From Arthrobacter sp. 9AX (lineage in GTDB: Bacteria > Actinomycetota > Actinomycetes > Actinomycetales > Micrococcaceae), in the NCBI RefSeq assembly GCF_902506095.1, contig NZ_LR733293.1, forward strand, positions 4,197,476 to 4,261,475: a DNA stretch of 64,000 bases. The letters are read 5' to 3'. The notes below the pieces were generated by a model. That model was not told where the DNA came from. It did not search any database and was given only the letters and a program-made list of their open reading frames with translations. Made by a program: the position numbers and the translations under genes. Of this stretch, positions 43,734 through 54,754 are shown piece after piece. Every line of letters starts with the position of its first letter. Within the stretch, counting starts at the first letter, position 1.

Positions 43734-44432
43734 ATGCACTCCGTGAACCACCAGGACGTCCCGCCCAAGCCCAGCTCTCCGCCCACCGCGGGCCTTCCCC
43801 GGGTCCCGGCCGCGGAGTACAGCGTGCCGCCGGCCGAGCCGCCGGCACGGACCGAGGGCCAGGGTGGGGCAACCGCCGCACCGGACCCGGACGAGGCCCG
43901 GAAGCAGGGACACCGGCGGACGCTCTGGAAGGCATTCTTCGCCGTCGTCCTGCTCGCCGTCATCGGATCGCTCGTCTGGCTCGGCCTGTGGCTGAACTCC
44001 AATGGGGGCCCGGAAACTTCGGACGGCGCCGCCCGCGGAGTCCTGGAGACGACCGCCACGCCCCCGGCAACTCCACTGCCCCTGCCACGCGATGCGGAAC
44101 CTGCCTCGTACGCGCTGGGCGACTGCTTCACCGATTTCCACCCCGAAGCGCTGAAATCCACCGTGGTGCCGTGCGACACCAACCACTCTGCCCAGCTGGT
44201 GGCGGTGTTCCGGTATCCCGCGGAAGCCGACTATCCGGGCGCCGACGCGCTCAAAGCCAAAGCCTTGGAGGCCTGTCAGGCGTCCAAACTTGGGCCGGCC
44301 GCAGACCAGTTCACGCTGAACTACGAGCGGAGCTTCCCCAGCTCCACCAGTTGGGACTCAGGGGACCGCAGGGTGGATTGCTACGTGACGTCCCCGGCCG
44401 GGAACAACGTCAACGCGAGTGTGCTGCCCTAA
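43734..44432 (+). CDS. septum-formation-family membrane-anchored protein
   Basis: A 232-residue protein. A Pro-rich cytoplasmic N-terminus (1-65) is followed by one membrane helix (about 67-90) and an extracytoplasmic domain with paired Cys residues (GDCFTDF, VVPCDTNHSAQLV, EACQASKLG, RRVDCYV). The C-F-x..V.C..H.A.. pattern is that of the actinobacterial septum-formation domain. Role inferred only from that family name. It is convergent with clpB, 56 bases apart. The start could also be GTG 43743. Confidence 0.8.
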   Translation: MHSVNHQDVPPKPSSPPTAGLPRVPAAEYSVPPAEPPARTEGQGGATAAPDPDEARKQGHRRTLWKAFFAVVLLAVIGSLVWLGLWLNSNGGPETSDGAARGVLETTATPPATPLPLPRDAEPASYALGDCFTDFHPEALKSTVVPCDTNHSAQLVAVFRYPAEADYPGADALKAKALEACQASKLGPAADQFTLNYERSFPSSTSWDSGDRRVDCYVTSPAGNNVNASVLP

Positions 44433-44488
44433 CGCCCCGCAGCGCAGGGCAGCGCCGGCAACCCCCGCGTGCCGGCACTGCCCGGCGC

Positions 44489-47146
<2,658 letters not shown>

Positions 47147-47184
47147 AGAGGGCTCCTTTCGGGGAAATGATCATAAACCCTGGG

Positions 47185-47203
47185 TTGAGTCTACTACGCT
47201 CAA
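47185..47203. promoter_or_regulatory. HAIR element (HspR operator) of clpB
   Basis: TTGAGT-N7-GCTCAA, flanked by G and C, matches the actinobacterial HspR site CTTGAGT-N7-ACTCAAG with one central mismatch. Placed 39 bases before the clpB start. Confidence 0.8.
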
Positions 47204-47357
47204 CTTTAGATCTGGAGTTTTTTGGTTCCTGTTTGCCCACGGCGAACCGGGTCGTTGGCCGCAGAAAAAATCCGTTTCCAACGCGCCCCCTTCCCTCTAG
47301 GATCGCCTTGTGACCGGGGCGGATAGTGCCGCCGGCGCACGGCAGATGGGACAGGCA

Positions 47358-47693
47358 ATGAAGAAGTTTGTTGTTCTTTATATCGCACCGCAATCGGCCC
47401 AGGCGCAGATGGCCGAGAGTACCCCCGAAGCCGCCCAGGAGGGAATGAAAGCCTGGATGGCCTGGGCCGAGCGGGCCGGCGAGGGCATCGTGGACCTGGG
47501 AACTCCGCTCGGGGAGGGCAAGGAAATTACGGCCACCGGCACGTCAGGCACCACCACAGGGCTGGGCGGTTACACAATCCTGCAGGCCGAGGACCTCGCG
47601 GGCGCCGAGGCTCTCCTGGAAGGACATCCCCACCTCATGATGCCGGGAGCCAGCATCCAGGTATACGAAACGCTCGACATCCCGGGCATGTAG
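47358..47693 (+). CDS. YCII-related protein
   Basis: A 111-residue ferredoxin-like-fold protein of the YCII/DGPF family, with KKFVVLYIAPQSAQAQM at the start, AWMAWAERAGEGIVDLGTPLG in the centre and GYTILQAEDLAGAEALLEGHPH near the end. Usually annotated as related to muconolactone-type or transcription-initiation proteins, with no proven reaction. ATG 47358 was chosen; GTG 47310 and ATG 47346 are in frame. Divergent from clpB, so the HAIR box may affect it as well. Confidence 0.85.
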   Translation: MKKFVVLYIAPQSAQAQMAESTPEAAQEGMKAWMAWAERAGEGIVDLGTPLGEGKEITATGTSGTTTGLGGYTILQAEDLAGAEALLEGHPHLMMPGASIQVYETLDIPGM

Positions 47694-47968
47694 GGACGCG
47701 GGCACGAGCCGCGGCCGCAAACTGTAATACCTCAAAGGAGCCGGCGGGCGACTCCCCCAGGAGCCGCCCGCCGGTTGGTCTACCGCCGCCCGATTGTTGC
47801 CGCCGTCGTCAGGACGCGCCCGACTCCGGAGACGCTGGTGATCCAGCTGAGGTTCCGCGCCACTGACGCGTGGTCGTTGTACCAGCCGCCGCAGCTGGAC
47901 GAACTGACCCCTTCTTCGGACGGGCTGCAAGCACCGGTGGGGCCCCGGTTCGCGGCTAGACTTCCTCC

Positions 47969-48838
47969 ATGGCCATCTACATCGACCCGCCGCTTTGGCC
48001 TGCCCACGGGACGCACTTTTCGCATCTGGTGTCGGACTCGTCGCTGGCTGAACTGCACGGATTCGCCGCGGCCGCAGGCATTCCCGAGCGCGCCTTCGAC
48101 GGTGACCACTACGACGTGGCGGAGCGCAGCTTCGATGACCTGGTGGCCGCCGGAGCGGTCCCTGTTGAGGCCCGGGTCCTGGTCCGGAAGCTGATCGCCA
48201 GCGGCCTGCGCATCCCCGCCCGCCAGCGGAACAAGTCACTCAAGGTGCCGCTGTTCAACCGGTGGGAAGCCATCATGCCCGGCCACGACGCCCTCTTCCT
48301 GGACCTCCTGGACCGCTGGAGCGAGCCGCACCGCCGGTACCACGGCTGCACCCACCTGCTCTCGGTGCTGGAAGCCCTCGACCTGCTCACGGACCCCGAC
48401 GACCCGCCGCTCACGGTGCTGCTGGCGGCGTGGTTCCACGACGCCGTCTACCGCGGTGTGGCCGGCCAGGACGAGGAAGACTCTGCCAGCCTTGCGGAGG
48501 AGCGGCTGGAAGCAGCGGGCCTCCCCGGGGCTCAGGTTGCCGAGGTGGCCCGGCTGGTGCTGTTGACGTCGGACCACCGCCCGGAACCAGGGGACGGCGA
48601 CGGCGCCCTCCTCTGCGACGCGGACCTGTCCGTTCTTGGCGCGGAACCTGGGGAATACGCCCGCTACGTGGCGGACGTCCGGCAGGATTATGCGCACATC
48701 GGCGACGCTGACTTCGCGGCCGGACGCGCCGCCGTCGTCCGCCATCTCCTGGAACTTGACCCGCTGTTCCACACCCCTCGGGCAAAGGACCTGTGGCAGG
48801 AAGCTGCGCACCGCAACCTTAAGGGCGAACTCGCGTGA
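47969..48838 (+). CDS. DUF4031 domain fused to HD-type metal hydrolase
   Basis: A 289-residue fusion. Residues 1-80 are DUF4031 (MAIYIDPPLWPAHGTHFSHL, DGDHYDVAE). Residues about 100-289 are an HD phosphohydrolase-like domain with HRRYHGCTHLLSVL, AAWFHDAVY (the HD pair) and LTSDHRPEPGDGDGALLCDADL, which complete the metal site. The fusion suggests nucleotide or small-phosphate hydrolysis, but the substrate is unknown. It overlaps comB by four bases. The stretch 47694-47968 upstream shows only a GC-rich inverted repeat region and no gene. Confidence 0.85.
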   Translation: MAIYIDPPLWPAHGTHFSHLVSDSSLAELHGFAAAAGIPERAFDGDHYDVAERSFDDLVAAGAVPVEARVLVRKLIASGLRIPARQRNKSLKVPLFNRWEAIMPGHDALFLDLLDRWSEPHRRYHGCTHLLSVLEALDLLTDPDDPPLTVLLAAWFHDAVYRGVAGQDEEDSASLAEERLEAAGLPGAQVAEVARLVLLTSDHRPEPGDGDGALLCDADLSVLGAEPGEYARYVADVRQDYAHIGDADFAAGRAAVVRHLLELDPLFHTPRAKDLWQEAAHRNLKGELA

Positions 48839-49653
48839 ACGCACCCGGCTCGAACCCCCGCCACACGGTGACCGCGAGTGCCGCGCACCGGCAGCATCCG
48901 TGCACAGTCCGGCTGGAATGGGGGCTCGACGGCGCCAGGACAGTCACGTCGGGGGCGGACCTCGCCGTGGTGGTCGATGTCCTGTCGTTCAGCACGTGCG
49001 TCAGCGTGGCCCTCGACCGGGGCGCCGCGGTTTTCCCATTTCCCTGGAAGGACATCCGGGCGGAGGAGTTCGCCGCGCAACACCACGCCCGGCTGGCAGG
49101 GCCGCGCAATGGCGGCGGCCTCAGCCTCTCCCCCGCGGGTTTCCGGGCGGCGGAATCGTTGGGACGCGTGGTGCTGCCATCCCCCAACGGTTCCGCGCTC
49201 TGCCACGAACTGGCCCATGATGTCCCGCTCGTTGCCGCCGTGTGCCTGCGCAACGCTGGAGCAACTGCGGACTGGGTGGCGGCCAACCTGCCGCCGGACG
49301 CGGTCATCGCAGTGATCGCTGCCGGGGAACGCTGGCCGGACGGCACCCTCCGCCCGGCTGTGGAGGACCAGATCGGGGCGGGGGCGTTCATTGCCGGCCT
49401 CGCGGCCGCGGGCAAGGGCGGCTACGAGGCTGAGGTGGGCCGGCACGGTTATTCGCCCGAGGCCCTGGCGGCGGCGGCCGTGTTCGAAGCTGCCGAACCC
49501 AGGCTCCGGGAAATGCTGCACGGCTGCGCCAGCGGGCTTGAACTCTCCGGCGCGGGCTACGGCGAAGACGTCGATATCGCCGCGGAGCTGGATGACAGCG
49601 ACGCCGTGGCCCTGTTGGTGGACGGGATGTTCAGCCAGGCTCGCGCCGCTTAA
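48835..49653 (+). CDS. comB: 2-phosphosulfolactate phosphatase (ComB family)
   Basis: A 272-residue protein of the ComB family. The segments AVVVDVLSFSTCVSVALDRGA, LPSPNGSALC, AAVCLRNAGATADW and VIAAGERWPDGTLRPAVED are the conserved core. Family enzymes remove phosphate from 2-phosphosulfolactate in coenzyme M synthesis. Actinobacteria do not make coenzyme M in general, so the true substrate here may be another phospho-acid. GTG 48835 overlaps the previous stop (GTGA). About 30 N-terminal residues precede the family core. Confidence 0.85.
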   Translation: MNAPGSNPRHTVTASAAHRQHPCTVRLEWGLDGARTVTSGADLAVVVDVLSFSTCVSVALDRGAAVFPFPWKDIRAEEFAAQHHARLAGPRNGGGLSLSPAGFRAAESLGRVVLPSPNGSALCHELAHDVPLVAAVCLRNAGATADWVAANLPPDAVIAVIAAGERWPDGTLRPAVEDQIGAGAFIAGLAAAGKGGYEAEVGRHGYSPEALAAAAVFEAAEPRLREMLHGCASGLELSGAGYGEDVDIAAELDDSDAVALLVDGMFSQARAA

Positions 49654-49661
49654 CCGCGTCC

Positions 49662-50063
49662 TTACCGGTACGCCGCTACAAACGGCGCGCTGGTGGGGAC
49701 GATCTGCTTGCCCAGCGGCATCAACGAAACGGGAATGAGCTTCAGGTTGGCGATGGCCAGCGGGATGCCGACGATGGTCACTGCCATGGCGAATGCGGTG
49801 ACCACGTGGCCGATGGCGATCCAGATGCCGGCCACCAGCAGCCAGATCACGTTGCCGAGCAGCGAGAACACCCCGGTTCCGCCGGGCTTGTCCACCACCA
49901 TCCGGCCAAATGGCCACAGCGTGTAGGACGCAATCCTGAACGAGGCGATGCCCCACGGGATGGTGATGATCAGCAGGCAGCAGATCACACCCGCCGCGAA
50001 ATAGCCCAGCGCAAGCCAGAAGCCGCCGAAAACCAGCCAGATGATGTTGAGCAGTGTCTTCAT
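49662..50063 (-). CDS. YccF-family inner membrane protein
   Basis: A 133-residue membrane protein with two similar halves, each with a YccF motif. Half one reads LNIIWLVFGGFWLALGY, then TIPWGIASFRIASYTLWPFG; half two reads LGNVIWLLVAGIWIAIGHV, then GIPLAIANLKLIPVSLMPLG. Function unknown. ATG 50063 was chosen as the family start. It converges with comB, 8 bases apart, and shares direction with trpF behind it. Confidence 0.9.
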   Translation of the reverse strand: MKTLLNIIWLVFGGFWLALGYFAAGVICCLLIITIPWGIASFRIASYTLWPFGRMVVDKPGGTGVFSLLGNVIWLLVAGIWIAIGHVVTAFAMAVTIVGIPLAIANLKLIPVSLMPLGKQIVPTSAPFVAAYR

Positions 50064-50139
50064 CCACCCATTGTGCCCCGGCGGGTCTGACAAAAGGATG
50101 GGGGACTGCCCTGACCGGACCCTGAGCCGGTGAAACCCG

Positions 50140-50751
50140 TCAGACGGTGGCGTCCGACTTTGCCGCGTGCACAAAGGCCCGGATTTTGGCGAGGTCCTTG
50201 ACGCCGCGGGACGCTTCCACGCCGGAGGAGACGTCCACGCCCCACGCATTGGCCGCCACGGATGCCTGCGCGACGTTTGCCGGGTCCAGACCGCCGGCGA
50301 GCAGCCACCTGCGGCCCTGAAGTTCCGGCACCTCGGCCATGGCAGCGTAGTCCCAGGATTCACCCGAACCGGGCACGGCAGAGTCGATCAGCAGCAGGTC
50401 CTCGCCCCAGTCTTCAATCTCTGACCGCGCGGCACCCATGGTGACGCCCCTGATCAGCTTCATGCCGGCGTCGTGCACCGTAGCGACGTCCGCCTGCGTG
50501 CGGCTGCCGTGCAGCTGGATCCACTCCAGCCCCGCGGCGCGGGCGATGGCGAGGGCGTCGGCCACGGGTTCGTGGCGGAACACGCCAACGGGGATCACAC
50601 GGTCCGGGACGTCCGCCAGCAGCGCGGACACCTGCCCCGGCGAGACGACGCGCGGGCTGGCGGTGAGGACGAAACCTATGGCATCCGCCCCGGAATCGAC
50701 CGCTTCCCGCACTGATTCGGGCGTGCTGAGACCACACACTTTGACGAACAT
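50140..50751 (-). CDS. trpF: phosphoribosylanthranilate isomerase
   Basis: A 203-residue TIM barrel. The catalytic Cys6 lies in KVCGLSTPESV, and the general acid Asp is in LLLIDSAVPGSGE. The phosphate-binding segments LAGGLDPANVAQA and GVDVSSGVEASRGVKD are complete. It performs the third step of tryptophan synthesis. It is solitary, away from a trp operon. ATG 50751 (MFVKVCGLS) is the family start; the open frame continues far upstream without homology. Confidence 0.95.
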   Translation of the reverse strand: MFVKVCGLSTPESVREAVDSGADAIGFVLTASPRVVSPGQVSALLADVPDRVIPVGVFRHEPVADALAIARAAGLEWIQLHGSRTQADVATVHDAGMKLIRGVTMGAARSEIEDWGEDLLLIDSAVPGSGESWDYAAMAEVPELQGRRWLLAGGLDPANVAQASVAANAWGVDVSSGVEASRGVKDLAKIRAFVHAAKSDATV

Positions 50752-50856
50752 TCCCGGCTCCTTCAGGCTGTTTTCGTGTTGTTCCCCCGGAGGAGAGTAG
50801 CAGGGAAGGGCCCGGGCCGCGACGGCGGACGCCCGGACGGGAACTAGGCTGGGCGC

Positions 50857-51438
50857 ATGGAAATTATCCGCTTTGCAAACCTCCAGCCCGAGAAATGGCG
50901 CAATGGCGGCGGCGTCACCCGCCAGCTGGCCAGCCAGCCCGGGGCCGGAACATCGCAGGACGGGGGCTGGGACTGGAGGGTCAGCATCGCGGACGTCACC
51001 AAGGCCGGCGATTTCTCGCCTTTCCCCGGGATGGAGCGGGTGCTGACCGTGGTGGAAGGCGAGCTCCTGCTGCTGACCGTGGACGGCGCGGAACGCCCGC
51101 TGGAAAAGTACCGTCCGTTCCGTTTCCCGGGCGGCGCGGCCACCCGGGCGGCGCTCCCCACGGGCGACATCCGGAACCTCAACGTCATCACGCGCGCCGG
51201 GAGTTTCAAGGGCTATACGTCCATCATCGAACTCTCGAAGAAGCGGGCGAAGCCGATTTTCGAAGGCTCGCTGGGGATCCTTCTGCAGGGGCAGGCCACT
51301 GTGGCCGATGCCCTGAATGAGGCCGAACCGTTGGCGCGGTACGACGCCGTGGTGGGATCGGATACCGACACCCCGGACGTCCTGGGCCGCGGCTTCCTGG
51401 CGGTCGTTTCCATCGATCCCGTGGAGGAGTCCGAATAG
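50857..51438 (+). CDS. HutD/Ves-family cupin protein
   Basis: A 193-residue bicupin. The family signature WRNGGGVTRQLAS is near residues 14-26, WRVSIADVTKAGDFSPFPGMER near 40-61, and FRFPGGA in the second part. HutD proteins are linked to histidine utilisation in some bacteria, and Ves is the E. coli relative; the reaction is not established. No hut genes are adjacent. It is divergent from trpF, with 105 bases between starts. Confidence 0.9.
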   Translation: MEIIRFANLQPEKWRNGGGVTRQLASQPGAGTSQDGGWDWRVSIADVTKAGDFSPFPGMERVLTVVEGELLLLTVDGAERPLEKYRPFRFPGGAATRAALPTGDIRNLNVITRAGSFKGYTSIIELSKKRAKPIFEGSLGILLQGQATVADALNEAEPLARYDAVVGSDTDTPDVLGRGFLAVVSIDPVEESE

Positions 51439-51510
51439 GGCAGCCTCGCCTTTGATCAGCCGAGCCTTCCCACACTGGTGGGACCCCGTGGTGGTCCCTA
51501 AACTCGGGCT

Positions 51511-52041
51511 ATGACCACAACATCGTTCAATGCGCTCCTGTCCACCCAGATCGGCAACGAATTCACGGCATCGCAGCAGTACATTGCGGTGGCCACCTGG
51601 TTCGCCAACCAGGACCTCCCCCAGCTGGCCCGCTACTTTTACCGGCAGTCCGTGGAAGAGCGGAACCACGCCATGATGATGGTGCAGTACATGCTGGACC
51701 GGAACATTGCGTTCACCATCCCGGGTGTTCCGGCCGTCCGCAACGACTTCGCCTCCGTCACCGAGCCGCTGGCTCTTGCCCTGCAGCAGGAAAAAGAAGT
51801 CACCAAGAACATCGAGGACCTGTTCCGCGCCGCACGCGGCGAGAACGACGCCCTGGGTGAGCAGTTTATGCTCTGGTTCCTCAAGGAGCAGGTGGAGGAA
51901 GTTGCCTCCATGACCACGCTGCTGAACATTGCCGAGCGTGCGGACAACCTGTTCGATATCGAGAACTTCATCGCCCGGGAGACCATCGGCGACGGCGGCC
52001 GCGACGCCTCGGCCCCCGAAGCTGCCGGCGGCGCGCTCTAA
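51511..52041 (+). CDS. ftn: ferritin
   Basis: A 176-residue non-haem ferritin. The ferroxidase residues are visible as Glu17 (GNEFTASQQY), Glu50 and His53 (SVEERNHAMMM), Glu94 (QEKEVTKNI) and Glu127 region (FLKEQVEEVASM). It stores iron as a 24-mer cage. The last 20 residues are a Gly/Ala-rich tail. An inverted-repeat region (CCCACACTGGTGGG) lies 30 bases upstream. No Fur/IdeR box was recognised with confidence. Confidence 0.93.
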   Translation: MTTTSFNALLSTQIGNEFTASQQYIAVATWFANQDLPQLARYFYRQSVEERNHAMMMVQYMLDRNIAFTIPGVPAVRNDFASVTEPLALALQQEKEVTKNIEDLFRAARGENDALGEQFMLWFLKEQVEEVASMTTLLNIAERADNLFDIENFIARETIGDGGRDASAPEAAGGAL

Positions 52042-52159
52042 CTTCCTCCGTGCCCAACCAGGTGGGTGGTCGGGCGGTGGTGGTGAGGTTGGGCACCATC
52101 TTTGGCCGCCCCGCGCCGGGCGTTGCTACGCTGGAAAGCAAGGCTCCGCGGCGGGGCCT

Positions 52160-52200
52160 CCGGACGACGGTTCAGTACCCGGCACGCGACAAGACTGGCC
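52160..52200 (+). ncRNA. guanidine-III riboswitch aptamer
   Basis: A 41-base stretch opens CCGGACGA, has ACCCGG in the middle and GACAAGAC near the 3' end, the conserved blocks of the compact ykkC-III pseudoknot as known in Thermobifida fusca, with the same overall length. The 3' segment ACTGGCC can pair with upstream GG.TCAGT. An AAAGGA ribosome site for the SMR gene begins right at its 3' end, so ligand binding should control translation. The two downstream genes encode guanidinium-exporter-type SMR subunits, the expected target. Confidence 0.85.
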
Positions 52201-52212
52201 AAAGGATCTGTC

Positions 52213-52536
52213 ATGTCGTGGTTAATCCTCATTCTCTCCGGGGCCCTTGAAGCCGTCTGGGCAGCAGCCCTGCACCGGGCGTTCCAGGCTTCCGGCCGGC
52301 GCCGGCTTGCCCCCGCTTTGCTGTTCCTGGTTTCGGTTGCGGCCAGCACCGGTGGCCTGGCCATCGCCATGCAGTCCATTCCCACCGGTACGGCCTACGC
52401 CGTGTGGGTGGGCGTGGGCGTGGTGCTGACGTCCGCCTACGCCATCCTCACCAAGGTGGAGCGCCCGACGGCGGCGCGGCTCCTCCTGCTGTCCGGGATC
52501 GCCGTGTGCGTGGTTGGCCTGAAGGTGGTGGCGTGA
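52213..52536 (+). CDS. SMR exporter subunit (SugE/Gdx-like), first of pair
   Basis: A 107-residue four-helix small multidrug resistance protein. The essential membrane Glu13 is in SGALEAVWA, and GTAYAVWVGVG (about 58-68) is the SMR signature. ATG 52213 directly follows the riboswitch. The canonical Gdx 'LK.S.GF' segment is replaced by LHRAFQASG, so this subunit probably works as a heterodimer with the next gene, as paired SMRs do. Predicted to export guanidinium in exchange for protons. Confidence 0.9.
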   Translation: MSWLILILSGALEAVWAAALHRAFQASGRRRLAPALLFLVSVAASTGGLAIAMQSIPTGTAYAVWVGVGVVLTSAYAILTKVERPTAARLLLLSGIAVCVVGLKVVA

Positions 52537-52919
52537 TGCTGCGGCGTTCAATTCCCTGGCTGATCCTCCTGGCCTCGGCCGTCCTTGAAGCTGTCTGGGC
52601 AACGGCCCTCGGTTTGTCCGACGGTTTCACGGAGCCCCTGCCCACCGTGGTTTTCGCGGTGACGGCGACCCTCAGCATGCTGGGCCTGGGCATGGCGATC
52701 CGCAGTATCCCGCTGGGCACTGCTTATGCCGTGTGGGTCGGGATTGGTGCAGCGTTGACCGTGGGCTGGGCGATGGCCACCGGAGCGGAGCCGTTCAGCG
52801 TGCTGAAGGTTGTGTTTATCGCCGGGATTGTGGGGTGTGCGGCGGGGTTGAAGGCTTTGCCTTCGCGTGCTCCTGCCCGGGAGGCCGAACCTGCCGCCAC
52901 GTCCGCTTCCACCCGCTGA
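52536..52919 (+). CDS. SMR exporter subunit (SugE/Gdx-like), second of pair
   Basis: A 127-residue SMR protein. Essential Glu18 (SAVLEAVWATALGLSDGFT) and GTAYAVWVGIGAALT match Gdx/SugE guanidinium exporters more closely than the partner does. A 20-residue polar C-terminal tail is extra. Start and stop share one base (TGATG) with the upstream subunit, ensuring equal synthesis. Controlled by the guanidine-III riboswitch at 52160. Confidence 0.92.
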   Translation: MLRRSIPWLILLASAVLEAVWATALGLSDGFTEPLPTVVFAVTATLSMLGLGMAIRSIPLGTAYAVWVGIGAALTVGWAMATGAEPFSVLKVVFIAGIVGCAAGLKALPSRAPAREAEPAATSASTR

Positions 52920-53030
52920 ATCTCCCCACCTATAAGGCAGGCCGACGGCGTGTCCCGGCAAAACGCCGTCGTACCCCACCCCTGCCCGGCAAAAGGTGGG
53001 GAGACCCAGCGGCCGGTCTAGGCTTTGGTC

Positions 53031-53657
53031 ATGGACTCCCCCGAGATCAACGAGGCGATGGACACCCTCCGCGCCAGGCTGGTGCCGGGAACCCGCACCA
53101 TCCTGGGGATTACCGGGGCGCCGGGTTCCGGAAAATCCACCTTCGCGGCATGGATCCAGCAACAGTTCCCGCCCGGCGCGGCCGTAGTAGTGCCCATGGA
53201 CGGCTTCCACCTGGGCAACGCCATCATTGACGGCACGCCGCTGCGGCAGCGCAAGGGTGCCATTGATACCTTCGACGCCGGCGGGTACCTTTCGCTGCTG
53301 CGGCGCCTGGTGCGCCGGGACGAGCCAGTGGTCTACGCACCGGAGTTCCGGCGCACTCTCGATGAACCCGTTGCAGCGTCCATTGCGGTCCCTGCCGAGG
53401 TGCCGTTGGTGATCACGGAAGGCAACTACCTGCTGGTGGAGCAGGAACCCTGGAAGGACATCAGGGCACAGGTGGACGAGGTGTGGTTTGTAGACACACC
53501 CCCTGCCCTGCGGCTGCGCCGCCTGGTGGACCGGCACGTGTCCTTCGGGATGGGCCGGACTGCCGCCGAAGCCTGGGCCAACGGCCCGGATGAAGCCAAT
53601 GCGGTGCTGATCCAGGCCACCCGGCCCGCGGCGGACCGGATCATCCCCTGGGACTAG
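53031..53657 (+). CDS. P-loop nucleoside/sugar kinase-like protein
   Basis: A 208-residue P-loop kinase of the uridine-kinase/pantothenate-kinase group. Walker A is GAPGSGKSTFA (about 29-39), VPMDGFHLGN holds the catalytic Asp, and ITEGNYLLV and RLRRLVDRHVSFG follow. The same group includes fructose and nucleoside kinases of unknown physiology, so the acceptor is not fixed. ATG 53031 is preferred (53025 is in frame). It is followed by an aldo/keto reductase in the same direction, 69 bases on. Confidence 0.87.
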   Translation: MDSPEINEAMDTLRARLVPGTRTILGITGAPGSGKSTFAAWIQQQFPPGAAVVVPMDGFHLGNAIIDGTPLRQRKGAIDTFDAGGYLSLLRRLVRRDEPVVYAPEFRRTLDEPVAASIAVPAEVPLVITEGNYLLVEQEPWKDIRAQVDEVWFVDTPPALRLRRLVDRHVSFGMGRTAAEAWANGPDEANAVLIQATRPAADRIIPWD

Positions 53658-53726
53658 GACGGCTGGAATAGCGCAGCCCGGGACGGGGTTCTTGGCTTGG
53701 ACAACCGCAACGATGGGAGCACGGTC

Positions 53727-54719
53727 ATGACAGCAACGGTTCGGCTCGGCGACGGCCTCGTCGTCAGCCCTCTCGGCTTCGGCGGTATGGCGCTTACCCC
53801 GGTCTATGGGGAGGTTGATCCTGAGGATGCGCTCCGGACGCTGCACCACGCCGTCGACTCCGGTGTCAGCTTTATTGACACCGCGGACATCTACGGCGGA
53901 GGCAGCAACGAGGAACTGATCGCCCGGCTGCTGAAGGAGCGGCGGGACGAAGTCCAGCTGGCCACCAAGTTCGGCCTGGTGGGCTCGCCCGCGGACGGGT
54001 ACACGGACATCCGCGGCGACGCCGGGCATGTCCGGCAGGCCGTGGACCGCAGCCTGCAGCGGCTGGGCACGGACGTGATCGACCTTTACTACATGCACCG
54101 CCGTGACCTCCGCGTTCCGATTGTGGAAACCGTGGAGGCCATGGCGGGGCTTGTGCAGCAGGGCAAGATCAGGCACCTGGGATTGTCCGAAGTCACGGCC
54201 CAGGAGCTCGAGGAAGCCTCCGCCGTCCACCCCATTGCGGCGGTCCAGAGCGAATGGTCCATCTGGAGCCGCGACGTGGAACGCAACGTTGTTCCTGCCG
54301 CGGCGGCCCTGGGGGTGGGTTTTGTGCCGTACTCGCCGCTGGGCCGGGGATTCCTCACCGGCACCGTTGACGCAACGAGCCTGGGCGAGAAGGACTTCCG
54401 ACGCAGGATCCCCCGCTTCGCCCCGGACGCGGCCAGGGCCAACCAGGCAGTGGTGGAAACCGTCCGGGCCGTGGCCGGCGAGCTGGATGCGACCCCCGCC
54501 CAGGTTGCCCTGGCCTGGCTGCTCGCCCAGGGCAAACGGCTGGGCCTGCCCGTCGTCCCGATCCCCGGCACCCGCAAGCGGCACCGGATCGACGAAAACC
54601 TTGGCGCGCTGGCGTTGGACCTGACCCGGGCACAACTGGACGCTTTGGACCAGGCCTCGGACGCCGTCGTCGGCTCCCGCTCGGCGGATCCCAACTGGGT
54701 GTCTGAAGGCCGCGAGTAA
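53727..54719 (+). CDS. aldo/keto reductase
   Basis: A 330-residue AKR barrel (AKR13-type). LGFGGMALTPVYG is at the start; the catalytic Asp-Tyr pair is in FIDTADIYGGG (Asp50/Tyr54 region), Lys in LATKFGL, and His in YYMHRRD. IPGTRKRHRIDENLGAL binds NADPH near the C-terminus. It reduces aldehydes or ketones. ATG 53727 follows a GGGAG site; the TTG at 53697 is less likely. Substrate not deducible. Confidence 0.92.
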   Translation: MTATVRLGDGLVVSPLGFGGMALTPVYGEVDPEDALRTLHHAVDSGVSFIDTADIYGGGSNEELIARLLKERRDEVQLATKFGLVGSPADGYTDIRGDAGHVRQAVDRSLQRLGTDVIDLYYMHRRDLRVPIVETVEAMAGLVQQGKIRHLGLSEVTAQELEEASAVHPIAAVQSEWSIWSRDVERNVVPAAAALGVGFVPYSPLGRGFLTGTVDATSLGEKDFRRRIPRFAPDAARANQAVVETVRAVAGELDATPAQVALAWLLAQGKRLGLPVVPIPGTRKRHRIDENLGALALDLTRAQLDALDQASDAVVGSRSADPNWVSEGRE

Positions 54720-54754
54720 CCGGCGGCGGAAAAAGCGTCCCTAGACTGAAGCCT

